Below are positions 44,382-53,737 of a stretch of 64,000 bases of DNA, piece by piece. Under the pieces are notes generated by a model, which saw nothing but the letters and a program-made list of their open reading frames with translations, did not search any database and was not told the DNA's origin. The position numbers and the translations under genes were made by a program. Position 1 is the first letter of the stretch; each line of letters starts with the position of its first letter. The DNA comes from SCTD01 sp963781675 (lineage in GTDB: Bacteria; Actinomycetota; Actinomycetes; Mycobacteriales; SCTD01), in contig CAWAGF010000001.1 of assembly GCA_963781675.1 (NCBI GenBank), positions 930,001-994,000 on the forward strand. Direction: 5' to 3'.

Positions 44382-45828
44382 GCACGACCTCCCTCGGGTC
44401 GACGTCCTCGCGCAGCCCCTTGTACGACGGGTGCCGCAGCCGTCCATCACGGGTCCACTCCGTGTAGTCGCACTCCACCACGAGCTCGGGCTCGACCCAC
44501 ACGGCGTGCCGGGCGTGCTCGCGCGGCACGTCCTCCAGCACCGGGCCCTCGCGGCGCAGCGGCTCCACCCGCGTGCCGAGCATCGCGAGCGTCGCCGCGG
44601 TGAAGCCGGTGCCGACGTGACCGGCGTACGTCCAGCCGTCGCCCTGCGGAACGGCCAGCAGCAGCGAGCCGATGCGCCCGGCCCGCCCGCCCTCGCCGGG
44701 CTTCCAGCCGACGACGACCGCCGAGGTGCGCGAGATGTGCTTGACCTTCACCCAGCAGTCGCTGCGCCGGCCGGGCTCGTACCGGCTGTCCTTCCGCTTG
44801 GCGACGACGCCCTCCATGCCCTGCGCCCTGGTCGCGGTCATGACCGCCTCGCCGTCGCCGGGGAAGGCGGGCGGGACCTGCCACCGCTCCCCCGACAGCG
44901 GCAGCGCCTCGAGCACCTCCCGCCGCTGCTCGTACGGCCGGTCGACCAGGGACTCGCCCTCGACGTGCAGCGCGTCGAACAGCAGCAGCGTCACGGGGGT
45001 GTCCCGCACCAGCGCGGGCGACGGCTTGCGCGCGTGCATCCGCGACTGCAGCCGGCCGAAGTCCGGACGGCCGTTCGCGTCGAAGGCCACCACCTCGCCG
45101 TCGAGCAGGGCGGGGGTGGAGCCGAGGAGCAGTCCCAGGCCGCGCAGCTCGGGGTAGGCGGCGGTGATGTCGTTGCCGTTCCGGGAGGTCAGCGACACCC
45201 GGCCGCCCTCCACCGCGACGAGCGCGCGGACGCCGTCCCACTTCACCTCGTAGGACCAGCGGCCGTCGTCCTCGGGCAGCGGGCCGGTCGTGGCGAGCAT
45301 CGGCGGGACGCCGGTCGGCAGCGGGGCCCACCCGGGGGGCGACGGGTCGACGCGGTGCACCATCCAGTCCGCTCCGCTCGTCCGGAAGAACACGTACGTG
45401 CCGTCGACCCGCGACCCGTGCAGGACGACCTTGACCTCGCGCTCGCGCCACTTCAGCAGGTCGTAGGTGCCGGAGTCCCAGATGCTGACGTGCCCGCCGC
45501 CGTACTCGCCGCGCGGGATGTCGCCCTCGAAGCTCGCGTACGACAGCGGGTGGTCCTCGGTCTGCTTGGCCAGGCCGTTGCGGGACGGGTCGAGCGGCAG
45601 CCCCTTCGGGACGGCCCAGCTGACGAGCACGCCGTCGCGCTCGAGCCGGACGTCCCAGTGCAGCGCGGTGGCGTGGTGCTCCTGCACGACGAACGTGCCG
45701 CCGCGCCCCGCCTGGTCGTCGCCGGTGTGGTCGGTCGCCACCTCCGGCACGTCCCAGGCAGGCACGGGCTCGGGCGTGCGCGCGGCGTCGCGCTTCGCGC
45801 GGTAGGCGTCCAGGGGCACGTCCCGCAC
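44374..45828 (-). CDS. LigD phosphoesterase-ligase protein
   Basis: 484 residues. The N-terminal 3'-phosphoesterase domain (FVVQEHHATALHWDVRLE, YGGGHVSIWDSGTYDLL) precedes an ATP-dependent ligase (catalytic YEVKWDGVRALVAVEGG, with motif I Lys; EVVAFDANGRPDFGRLQ; EGVVAKRKDSRYEPGRR; DCWVKVK) and its OB domain. It seals breaks with Ku and the POL protein. The start ATG 45828 is followed 26 bp away by the divergent LLM gene. Confidence 0.93.
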   Translation of the reverse strand: MRDVPLDAYRAKRDAARTPEPVPAWDVPEVATDHTGDDQAGRGGTFVVQEHHATALHWDVRLERDGVLVSWAVPKGLPLDPSRNGLAKQTEDHPLSYASFEGDIPRGEYGGGHVSIWDSGTYDLLKWREREVKVVLHGSRVDGTYVFFRTSGADWMVHRVDPSPPGWAPLPTGVPPMLATTGPLPEDDGRWSYEVKWDGVRALVAVEGGRVSLTSRNGNDITAAYPELRGLGLLLGSTPALLDGEVVAFDANGRPDFGRLQSRMHARKPSPALVRDTPVTLLLFDALHVEGESLVDRPYEQRREVLEALPLSGERWQVPPAFPGDGEAVMTATRAQGMEGVVAKRKDSRYEPGRRSDCWVKVKHISRTSAVVVGWKPGEGGRAGRIGSLLLAVPQGDGWTYAGHVGTGFTAATLAMLGTRVEPLRREGPVLEDVPREHARHAVWVEPELVVECDYTEWTRDGRLRHPSYKGLREDVDPREVVRE

Positions 45829-45853
45829 CTACCCACCTGGCAGGATCCGGCGC

Positions 45854-46855
45854 ATGAACAGCGCTGTCGGTGGGACCGGCCTGGCCCTGCCCCTCAACCT
45901 CGCCCTGCCCGTGCGCGGCTTCGTCGAGGTGGCGCAGCGCGCGGAGGCCGCCGGCTACGACCGGCTGTGGGTGGCGGAGGCCGGCAACAACGACGCCTTC
46001 GGCCTGCTCACCGCCGTCGCGCTCGGCACCTCGACCGTCGGCCTGGCCACCGGCGTCGTCCCCATCTACACGCGCACCCCGTCGCTGATGGCGCAGTGCA
46101 CCGCCACGCTGCAGGACGTCTCCGGCGGCCGCTTCACCCTCGGGGTCGGCGTGTCCAGCAAGACCATCGTCGAGCGCTGGAACGGCGTGCCGTACGACAA
46201 GCCCCTCGGCCGGATCAAGGAGTACGTCGACGTCGTCCGGCGCCTGCTCGCCTGGGAGAAGCTCGACCACGACGGCACCCACTACGACGTGCACGGCTAC
46301 ATGCTGCTGATGAACAACCCGTCGCCCCCGAGCCCGATCATCATCGGCGCGCTCAACGAGCAGATGCTCCGCGCCGGCGGTGAGGTCGCCGACGGCGTGT
46401 GCCTCAACTGGATCGGCGCGCACGCCGTCGCCGACGCGCTGGCGCAGGTGAAGGCCGGTCCGCGCGAGACCACCAACGCCTGCTTCGTGCGCGTCTGCGT
46501 GACCGACGACGTCGAGAGCGTGCGCCGCTGGGCGCGGCGCGAGGTCATGTCGTACGTCACGGTCCCCGCCTACCGCAAGGCGTTCGGCGTGCAGGGCTGG
46601 GACGAGGTCACGACGCGCGCGATGGAGCTGTGGGACAGCGGCGACCGCAAGGGCGCAGCCGCCTCCCTGCCGGACGACTTCCTCGACACCCTCGTGCTGG
46701 CCGGCGACGCCGCGGACGTGCGGCGCCGCTTCGAGGCCTTCCGCGAGGCGGGCGTCGACGAGCCGGTGGCGTTCCTCGTCAGCGGCCAGAGCGACCCGGC
46801 CGCCGTCACCGCCGAGCTGGAGGCGACGACCGCGGCGCTCGCGCCGGGCGCGTGA
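45854..46855 (+). CDS. LLM-class F420-dependent oxidoreductase
   Basis: 333 residues of the luciferase-like fold. It has RAEAAGYDRLWVAEAGNNDAF, TSTVGLATGVVPIYTRTPSL, GRFTLGVGVSSKTIVE and the WIGAHAVADALAQ segment. These flavin/F420 enzymes use reduced F420 in actinobacteria. The substrate is unknown. It is coupled to a phosphatidylcholine-synthase-like gene by a GTGA overlap. Confidence 0.88.
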   Translation: MNSAVGGTGLALPLNLALPVRGFVEVAQRAEAAGYDRLWVAEAGNNDAFGLLTAVALGTSTVGLATGVVPIYTRTPSLMAQCTATLQDVSGGRFTLGVGVSSKTIVERWNGVPYDKPLGRIKEYVDVVRRLLAWEKLDHDGTHYDVHGYMLLMNNPSPPSPIIIGALNEQMLRAGGEVADGVCLNWIGAHAVADALAQVKAGPRETTNACFVRVCVTDDVESVRRWARREVMSYVTVPAYRKAFGVQGWDEVTTRAMELWDSGDRKGAAASLPDDFLDTLVLAGDAADVRRRFEAFREAGVDEPVAFLVSGQSDPAAVTAELEATTAALAPGA

Positions 46856-47586
46856 CCGCCAGCTGGACCTGGCCGAAGCTCGGCAGCTGGTTCGTCCACG
46901 GCTACACCGCGACCGGTGCGGTCCTCGCGCTGCTGATCGTGCTGGCCGCGGTCGACGGCGAGGTCGCCAGGGCGCTCTGGCTCGGGCTGGCCGCGCTGTT
47001 CATCGACGGCACGGACGGGATGCTCGCCCGCCGCTTCGACGTCAAGGAGCGGCTGCCGTGGTTCGACGGGGCCCTGCTCGACAACATCGTCGACTACCTG
47101 ACCTACGTCTTCGCCCCGGTCGTGCTGCTGCTGCAGGCCGGCTACCTGCCGGAGGGCGACGCCGGCACCGTCATCGCCGTGCTGCCGCTCCTCGCCTCCT
47201 GCTACCAGTTCTGCCGGGTCGACGCGAAGACCGACGACCACTTCTTCCTCGGCTTCCCCAGCTACTGGAACGTCGTGGCGTTCTACGTCATCGCCCTCGA
47301 CGTCGGCACCGCCGCCGCGTCGGCCGTCATCGTGGTCTGCGCACTGCTCGTGCTCGTGCCGGTCGGCTACATCTACCCCTCGCGGATGCTGGTGCTGCGC
47401 ACGCCGACGCTGGTGCTGTCCGCGGTGTGGCTGGTCCTGTACGCCGTGGTGGTGTCGCAGCTGCCCGACCCGAGCGACCTCGTCGTCGGCGCCTCGCTGG
47501 CCTACATCGCCTACTACTGCGTGCTCAGCCTCTACCTCGACCAGCGCCGGCGGGCCGCCCGCCGCACGCCCGGCGTCGCCGTGTGA
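46852..47586 (+). CDS. CDP-alcohol phosphatidyltransferase, phosphatidylcholine synthase-like
   Basis: 244 residues from GTG 46852, seven or eight hydrophobic helices, and the CDP-alcohol motif in the form FIDGTDGMLARRFDVKERLPWFDGALLDN with trailing IVDYLTYVFAPVV. That arrangement matches the Pcs-type enzymes that join choline to CDP-diacylglycerol in one step. Other CDP-alcohol roles are possible. It overlaps both neighbours by 4 bp, making a three-gene operon. Confidence 0.78.
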   Translation: MTASWTWPKLGSWFVHGYTATGAVLALLIVLAAVDGEVARALWLGLAALFIDGTDGMLARRFDVKERLPWFDGALLDNIVDYLTYVFAPVVLLLQAGYLPEGDAGTVIAVLPLLASCYQFCRVDAKTDDHFFLGFPSYWNVVAFYVIALDVGTAAASAVIVVCALLVLVPVGYIYPSRMLVLRTPTLVLSAVWLVLYAVVVSQLPDPSDLVVGASLAYIAYYCVLSLYLDQRRRAARRTPGVAV

Positions 47587-48404
47587 CGCTGCTCGCCGCG
47601 CTCTGCGCGCTGGGAGCGATGACGCTGTTCGGCGTCGCCGCGGTCCTGCAGGGCATCGCGACCGCCCGTGCCCAGGACGTCGCGGTCCTGGACCCGCGGC
47701 TGCTGCTGCGGCTCGCCCGGCAGCCCGTCTTCCTGGTCGCGCTGGTGCTCAACGGGCTCGGCTTCCTGCTGCACGTCACCGCGCTGCAGACGCTGCCGCT
47801 GTTCCTCGTGCAGGCCGTCATCGCCGGCAGCGTGGCCGTCACGGCGGTGCTGTCCGTGCGCGTCCTGCGGACCAGGCTCGCCGGTCGGCAGTGGGCTGCC
47901 GTCGCGCTGGTCGTCGCCGGGCTGGTGCTGCTCGGGAGGTCCGCGCAGGCCGGCGAGGCCGAGGGCGGGCCGGACCTCCTGCCGCTGCTGCTGCTCCTCG
48001 CCGTGGTCGGCATCGCCGCGCTGGCCGCCCTGGTGCGGCGGCTGGCGTACGCCGCGGTCCTGCTCGGGCTGCTCGCCGGTGCGGGCTTCGGCGTCGTAGC
48101 CGTGTCGGCCCGGCTGCTGCCGGACCTCGGCGCGGACCTGCTGACCTCGCCGGTCGCGGGCGTCCTGCTGCTGGCCGGCGCGGTGGCCTTCCTCGTCTAC
48201 AGCGCGGCGATGCAGCGCGGGTCCGTCACGACGGCCACCGCGGCCATGGTCGTGACGCAGACGGTGGTGCCCGCCGCGGCCGGCCTGCTGCTCGGCGACC
48301 GGGTGCGCCCGGGCTCGGTGCCGGTGGCGCTGGTCGGCTTCGCGCTGGCCCTCACCGGGGCGCTGGGGCTCGGCCGCTTCGAGCAGGGCCTTCCCGTCGT
48401 CTGA
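47583..48404 (+). CDS. EamA-like multidrug/metabolite transporter
   Basis: 273 residues in about ten helices from GTG 47583. Landmarks are TLFGVAAVLQGIATARAQ, GFLLHVTALQTLPLFLVQAV and GSVTTATAAMVVTQTVVPA, a DMT-type pattern, though N- and C-halves are rather dissimilar. Substrate unknown. It is the last gene of the operon with the LLM and phosphatidyltransferase genes; Ku follows 38 bp later on the same strand. Confidence 0.75.
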   Translation: MTLLAALCALGAMTLFGVAAVLQGIATARAQDVAVLDPRLLLRLARQPVFLVALVLNGLGFLLHVTALQTLPLFLVQAVIAGSVAVTAVLSVRVLRTRLAGRQWAAVALVVAGLVLLGRSAQAGEAEGGPDLLPLLLLLAVVGIAALAALVRRLAYAAVLLGLLAGAGFGVVAVSARLLPDLGADLLTSPVAGVLLLAGAVAFLVYSAAMQRGSVTTATAAMVVTQTVVPAAAGLLLGDRVRPGSVPVALVGFALALTGALGLGRFEQGLPVV

Positions 48405-48442
48405 GTAGCGTGGAGACGATCACGGTCGGGTAGGGGGCATCG

Positions 48443-49414
48443 GTGAGGTCGATCTGGAAGGGCGCCATCAGCTTCGGGCTGGTGACGATCCCGGTGAAGC
48501 TCTACAGCGCCACGGAGCAGAAGGACGTCTCCTTCCACCAGGTGCGCCGGTCCGACGGCAGCCGCATCAAGTACAAGCGCGTGGCGGCCGTCGACGGCGA
48601 GGAGGTCTCGTACGGCGACATCGCCAAGGGCTACGAGCTCTCGAGCGGCGAGACGGTCGTGCTGACCGACGAGGACTTCAAGGACCTGCCGCTCACCACG
48701 AACCGCGCCATCGACGTGCTGCAGTTCGTGCCGCTCGAGGAGCTCGACCCGATCTTCTTCGAGAAGAGCTACTACCTCGAGCCGGACAAGGCCGGGACCA
48801 AGCCGTACGTCCTGCTGCGCGACGCGCTGGAGCAGTCCGGCAAGGTCGCCATCGTCAAGGTCGCCCTGCGCAACCGCGAGTCGCTGGCCGCCCTGCGCGT
48901 GCGCGACGGCGTCTTCGTCCTCGAGACGATGCTGTGGCCGGACGAGGTGCGGCGCCCTGAGTTCGGCTTCCTCGACGAGGACGTCGAGGTGCGGCCGCAG
49001 GAGCTGGCGATGGCCGGCAGCCTCATCGACACCCTGACCGGGGAGTTCGACCCGAGCGAGTACAAGGACGAGTACCGCGAGGCGCTGCAGGCCGTCATCG
49101 AGGCCAAGGTGGAGGGGCGTGAGGTCGTCCAGCCGACGGAGGCGCAGCCGACCTCCGGCACCGTCGTCGACCTGATGGCCGCGCTCCGCGCCAGCGTCGA
49201 GGCGGCCAAGAAGGGCAAGCCGGCAGACGCCCCGGCCGCGACCGACGACGGGGCCGACGACGGAGCCGAGGCCGACGACGCCCCGCCGGCGAAGAAGGCT
49301 CCCGCCAAGAAGGCGGCCAAGAAGGCCGAGCCCGCCAAGAAGGCGCCGGCCAGGAAGACCGCCAAGGCTGCGGACAAGGCCCCGGTCAAGAAGGCAGCGC
49401 GGAAGTCCGCCTGA
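48443..49414 (+). CDS. ku: Ku protein, NHEJ
   Basis: 323 residues from GTG 48443. The Ku core reads SIWKGAISFGLVTIPVKLY, HQVRRSDGSRIKYKRV, VLQFVPLEELDPIFFEKSYYL and ELDP/KPYVLLRDAL. The C-terminal ~70 residues are a Lys/Ala/Pro repeat (PAKKAPAKKAAKKAEPAKK), a DNA-binding extension seen in many Ku proteins. Homodimers bind DNA ends and recruit the LigD proteins at 43482-45828, on the opposite strand, with three genes between. Confidence 0.95.
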   Translation: MRSIWKGAISFGLVTIPVKLYSATEQKDVSFHQVRRSDGSRIKYKRVAAVDGEEVSYGDIAKGYELSSGETVVLTDEDFKDLPLTTNRAIDVLQFVPLEELDPIFFEKSYYLEPDKAGTKPYVLLRDALEQSGKVAIVKVALRNRESLAALRVRDGVFVLETMLWPDEVRRPEFGFLDEDVEVRPQELAMAGSLIDTLTGEFDPSEYKDEYREALQAVIEAKVEGREVVQPTEAQPTSGTVVDLMAALRASVEAAKKGKPADAPAATDDGADDGAEADDAPPAKKAPAKKAAKKAEPAKKAPARKTAKAADKAPVKKAARKSA

Positions 49415-49464
49415 GCGGGCCGGAGCGGCCTCGGTAGGCTCGGCACCCCCGGACCGAGGAACCG

Positions 49465-52021
49465 ATGACCGCCCTGCCCGACGAGCACCCGCTCGGCTCC
49501 GACCTCCTCGGGGACCCGGCGCGGGTGGCGGCCGTCCGGCGGGTGCTGCAGGGCGGGACCACCGCGACCGGGCTCGACCGGCTGACCCGGCTCGCCGCCG
49601 ACCTGCTCGAGGCGCCGCGCGCGCAGGTGTCGCTGCTCGCCGAGGAGCAGGTCGTGGCCAGCGCCTTCGGCAGCGACCTGTCCTCCGGGCAGCGCCGCGG
49701 CGCGCTGGCCGACAGCCTGTGCACCGTCACCGTGCAGCTGGGCGCGCCCTTCGCGGTGTCCGACGCGCTGGAGGACCCCCGGGTCGCCGACCTGCCGCCG
49801 GTCCGCAGCGGCGCCGTGCGCGCCTACCTGGGCGTCCCGCTCGTCTCCAGCACCGGGCTGACGCTCGGCGCGCTGTGCGTCTACGACGGTGAGCCGCGCA
49901 CCTGGACGCCGCGGGACGTCGGCGTGCTCAGCGAGCTCGCCGGCAGCGCCATCGCCGAGCTCGAGCTGCGCGCCGTCTCCGGCGAGATGGCCACCAAGGC
50001 CGCGCAGCTCGACCTCGCGCTGTCCGCCGCGGAGACCGGCAGCTTCGACTGGGACCTCGTCACCGGGGAGCTGCACTGGGACGAGCGGCTGATCCACCTG
50101 TTCGGCTACGAGCGGGGGGAGTTCGGCGAGCACATCAGCGACTTCAACGCCCGCATCCACCCCGACGACCTCGAGCGCGTGACGGCGACCCTGCAGCTGG
50201 CGCTGGACACCGTCGGCGACCTGTCGATGGAGTACCGCATCGTCCGGCCCGACGGCGTGCGCTGGGTGGAGGCCCGCGGCCGGGTGCTGCCGGGGCTCGA
50301 CGGGCAGCCGCTGCGGCTTCTCGGCGTCGCCTACGACTCCACCGAGCTGCGCGAGGCCCGCGACCGCCTGGCCCGCACGCTCGAGTCGATGACGGACGCC
50401 TTCTTCTCCGTGGACACGGAGTGGCGCTTCACCTTCGTCAACGCCCGCGCCGAGGTGCTGCTCGCCCGCGGCCGCGACGAGCTGCTCGGGCGCGACCTGC
50501 TGGCAGGAGTTCCCGGAGGCCGTCGGGTCGACGTTCGAGGTCGAGTACCGCCGCGCCGCCGAGGCCGGTGAGCCCACCGAGTTCGAGGCGTACTACCCGC
50601 CGCCCCTGGACAGCTGGTACGAGATCCGCGCCTGGCCGACCCCCGACGGCCTGTCGGTCTACTTCCGCGACATCACCGCCCGCCGCCGCGCCGAGGTCGA
50701 GCGCGAGCAGGCAGTCGTCGAGCGCGAGCGGGCCTACGCCGCAGCCGAGGCCGCCAACGCCCGGCTCAGCCTGCTGGCCGACGCCTCGCACCTGTTCGCG
50801 CAGTCCCTCGAGCCGCGCCAGGTCCTGCAGCACCTCGTCGACGTCGTGCTGCCCGAGCTGGGCGAGCTGCTCGCGGTCGCCCTCACCGCGGAGCCGGCCG
50901 GGATGCTGCTCCAGCGCGACCTGCCGGACAACGACGCGCTGCACGTCGTGCACGTCGCCCACGCCGACCCGCAGCAGCTGCCGGCGTGGGAGCGCGTGCT
51001 CGCCGGCGTCCCGCTGAGCACGAGCGACGCCGCGGGCGTCGGGGCCGTCGTGCGCACCGGCGAGGCGGAGTGGCTGAGCGACGTGCCGGACGCGCTGCTG
51101 GAGGAGTTCGTCACCGACGAGGTCGGCCTGGACCAGCTCACCGGGCTCGGCATCGGGCGGGTCCTGACGGTGCCGCTGATCAGCCGCGGCCGACGGCTCG
51201 GCGCCGTGAGCGTCGCCGAGTCCGCCAGCGGCCTGGTCGACCGGGCGCTGGTCGCCGACCTGGCCGCCCGCGCAGCCGTCGCGCTCGACAACGCCCTGCT
51301 CTACGGCGCCGAGCGGCGCACCGGCCTGACCCTGCAGCGCAGCCTGCTGCCCGGCGAGGTGCCGAGGCTGCCCGGGCTGGAGGTGGCGGTGCGCTACCGC
51401 CCGGGCGCCACGGGAGCCTTCGTGGGCGGCGACTGGTACCAGGGCGTCGTCGTCGGCGACGAGCTGGTCGTCTGCATGGGCGACGTGATGGGCCACGGCA
51501 TGCGCAGCGCGGCCCGCATGGGGCAGCTGCGCGCCATCGTCGCCACCCTCGCCCTGGAGGGCCACGCCCCGGGCGCGCTGCTCACGCGGCTGGCCGGCAG
51601 CGTCGACGTGCTGCTCGACCTCGAGCTGGCCACGCTGCTGGTCGCCTCGTACAGCCCCGCGCGCCGCACGCTCGCTGTCGCCTCGGCCGGGCACCCGCCG
51701 CCGCTGCTGGCCCCGCCCGGCGCGCCGCCCCGCTACCTCGACGTCGTGCCTGGCCCGCCGATCGGCTCCTTCCCCGGGTCGTACGAGGAGACCGTCGTCG
51801 AGGTGCCGCCGGGCGCGACGCTGGTGCTCTACACCGACGGGCTGGTGGAGCAGCGCGGCGAGGCGCTCGACGTCGGCCTCGAGGCGCTGCGCGCGGCGCT
51901 CGAGGAGCTGCGCCTGCCGCCGGAGCGGGTCGCCGACCACGTGCTCGACGCGATGGGGCGCAGCGAGGGCGCCCCCGACGACGTCGCGCTGCTCGTCCTG
52001 TCGCACCTGCCGGACGCATGA
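49465..52021 (+). CDS. GAF-PAS-PAS-GAF-PP2C serine phosphatase (SpoIIE/RsbU type), apparent +1 frameshift
   Basis: Starts at ATG 49465. A GAF domain (about 10-180), then PAS domains (LFGYERGEFGEHISDFNARIHPDDLERV; FFSVDTEWRFTFVNARAEVL), a second GAF (TRVLTVPLISRGRRLGAVSVAE) and a SpoIIE-like PP2C domain (TGAFVGGDWYQGV, GDVMGHG, ASAGHPPPLL) follow. Near 50503 the frame is lost (RDL then WQEFPEAVG in the next frame); one extra C restores about 851 residues. It is a sensor-coupled phosphatase typical of partner-switching stress control. It overlaps the next gene by 4 bp. Confidence 0.85.
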
Positions 52022-52701
52022 GCACGACCTGCCTGCAGGGCGGCAACGAGTTCGCCCCCGGCTGCCGCGCGATGGACACCGACCTGCTGCGCCGCGCCGG
52101 CGGCGGGCCGGTCGTCGTCACCGCGCTGGCCGGCGCAAAGGGCCGGGAGTACCGCACCGCCGGCGACAACGGCGTGCGCCACTTCCGGGCCCTGGGTGCG
52201 GCCGACGCGACGGTGGCGCCGGACGTCCGCGAGGACCCGGACGGCGCGCTCACCGCGCTGCGCACGGCCCGGCTGCTCGTGCTGCCGGGGGGCTCGCCGT
52301 CGCGCCTGCTCGAGGCGCTGCAGTCCACACCGGCGGGCGCCCTGCTTCGCGAGCTGCTCGACGACGGCGTCGTGCTCATGGGGTCGAGCGCCGGCGCGAT
52401 GGTGGTCTGCGAGTGGACGGTCCTGCCGGACCGCCGCGGGCCGAAGGGGACCGCCGTCGTGCGCGGCCTGGGTCTGGTGCCCGGCCTCGTGGTCGTGCCG
52501 CACTGGAGCGGTGGCTCGAGCCGTGGCGAGTGGCTGCGCGCGGTCGACGAGACGGTGCCGTCCGGCGTGCACGTGCTGGGCCTGCCGGAGGAGTCCGGCG
52601 TGCTCGTGCAGGACGGCGAGCTGACCGCGGTGGGCGCCGGGCCCACGACGGTCGTCACCGCCGACCGGACGCTGGCGCTCGGCGAGAGCTGGCGGCCGTG
52701 A
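52018..52701 (+). CDS. Peptidase S51-like protein (cyanophycinase/GATase1-like)
   Basis: 227 residues from ATG 52018. Features are QGGNEFAPGCRAMD, LVLPGGSPSRLLEALQ, the nucleophile elbow MGSSAGAMVVCEW, and EESGVLVQDGEL near the C-terminus. This is the S51 (dipeptidase E/cyanophycinase) fold with a Ser nucleophile. The specific peptide is unknown. It is in an operon with the phosphatase upstream and the hydrolase downstream (GTGA overlap). Confidence 0.82.
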   Translation: MSTTCLQGGNEFAPGCRAMDTDLLRRAGGGPVVVTALAGAKGREYRTAGDNGVRHFRALGAADATVAPDVREDPDGALTALRTARLLVLPGGSPSRLLEALQSTPAGALLRELLDDGVVLMGSSAGAMVVCEWTVLPDRRGPKGTAVVRGLGLVPGLVVVPHWSGGSSRGEWLRAVDETVPSGVHVLGLPEESGVLVQDGELTAVGAGPTTVVTADRTLALGESWRP

Positions 52702-53636
52702 AGCACCCGGTCGTGCTGTCCGACCGGCCGGTGCCGCCGCTGGACGGCGTGCTGCCGCTCTGGCCCGGCGAGCAGGTCGACCGGCTGTTCGTGCGGCGCG
52801 GCCCGGCCCGCGGCGGCGAGCCGGCGCTGATGGTGCACGGCCTCGGCGGCTCCTCCGCCAACTGGACCGACCTCGTCGGCGTGCTCGCCGGCAGCGTGGA
52901 CGCCGAGGTGCTCGACCTGCCCGGCTTCGGCCGCTCCGCGCCGCCCGCCGACGGCCGCTACACGGTCGGTGCGCACGCCCGCGCCGTCGTCCGCCACCTC
53001 GAGCGCAGCGGCCGCGGACCGGTGCACCTGTTCGGCAACTCCCTCGGCGGCGCCGTCTCCACCCGCGTCGCCGCCGACCGGCCCGACCTCGTGCGCACGC
53101 TCACGCTCGTGTCGCCGGCGCTGCCCGACCTGCGCCCGAAGCGCGGCACCGACCCCAGGCTGCCGCTGCTCCTGCTGCCCGGCCTGCGCCAGCTCGCCCG
53201 GCGCCGGCTGCTCGCCCAGTCGCCCGAGCAGCGCGCCCGCGCCGTGCTCGACCTCTGCTTCGCCGACCCGGCCGCGATCCCGCCGCAGCGCCTCGCCGAG
53301 GCAGTCGCGGAGGTGGAGCGGCGCGCGTCGCTGGCGCACGCGGAGGAGGCCTTCGCCGCCTCCCTGCGCGGCCTGGTCGGCAGCTACCTGGTGCGCGGCC
53401 CGGAGGCGCTGTGGGCGCGGGCGGCCCGCGTCCCGGCCCCGACGCTGCTCGTGTGGGGCGCGCGCGACCGGCTGGTGGACGTGGCGATCGCGCCGCGCGC
53501 GGCGGCCACCTTCCCCGACGCGCGGCTGCTCGTGCTGTCGGACGTGGGGCACGTCGCGCAGATGGAGCGGCCGGAGCTGGTGGCCCGCGCGTTCCTCGGG
53601 ATGCTGGAGCAGATCGCGGCGCGCCGGGTCGCCTGA
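52698..53636 (+). CDS. Alpha/beta hydrolase
   Basis: 312 residues from GTG 52698. The oxyanion/elbow motifs are MVHGLGGSSANW and HLFGNSLGGAV; a catalytic Asp lies in WGARDRLVD and His in DVGHVAQMERPE. Typical of esterase/lipase/epoxide-hydrolase families. Substrate unknown. It is the last gene of the GTGA/ATGA-coupled trio with the phosphatase and S51 protein. Confidence 0.9.
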   Translation: MKHPVVLSDRPVPPLDGVLPLWPGEQVDRLFVRRGPARGGEPALMVHGLGGSSANWTDLVGVLAGSVDAEVLDLPGFGRSAPPADGRYTVGAHARAVVRHLERSGRGPVHLFGNSLGGAVSTRVAADRPDLVRTLTLVSPALPDLRPKRGTDPRLPLLLLPGLRQLARRRLLAQSPEQRARAVLDLCFADPAAIPPQRLAEAVAEVERRASLAHAEEAFAASLRGLVGSYLVRGPEALWARAARVPAPTLLVWGARDRLVDVAIAPRAAATFPDARLLVLSDVGHVAQMERPELVARAFLGMLEQIAARRVA

Positions 53637-53737
53637 ACCGTGCACTTCCGGCGAGTGGGATGCTCGCGGCGCGACAGCACCGCCACCCACGGCGGTACGA
53701 CCGCCTCAGCGCGCCCATCGCAGGAGGACTGGCCCCC

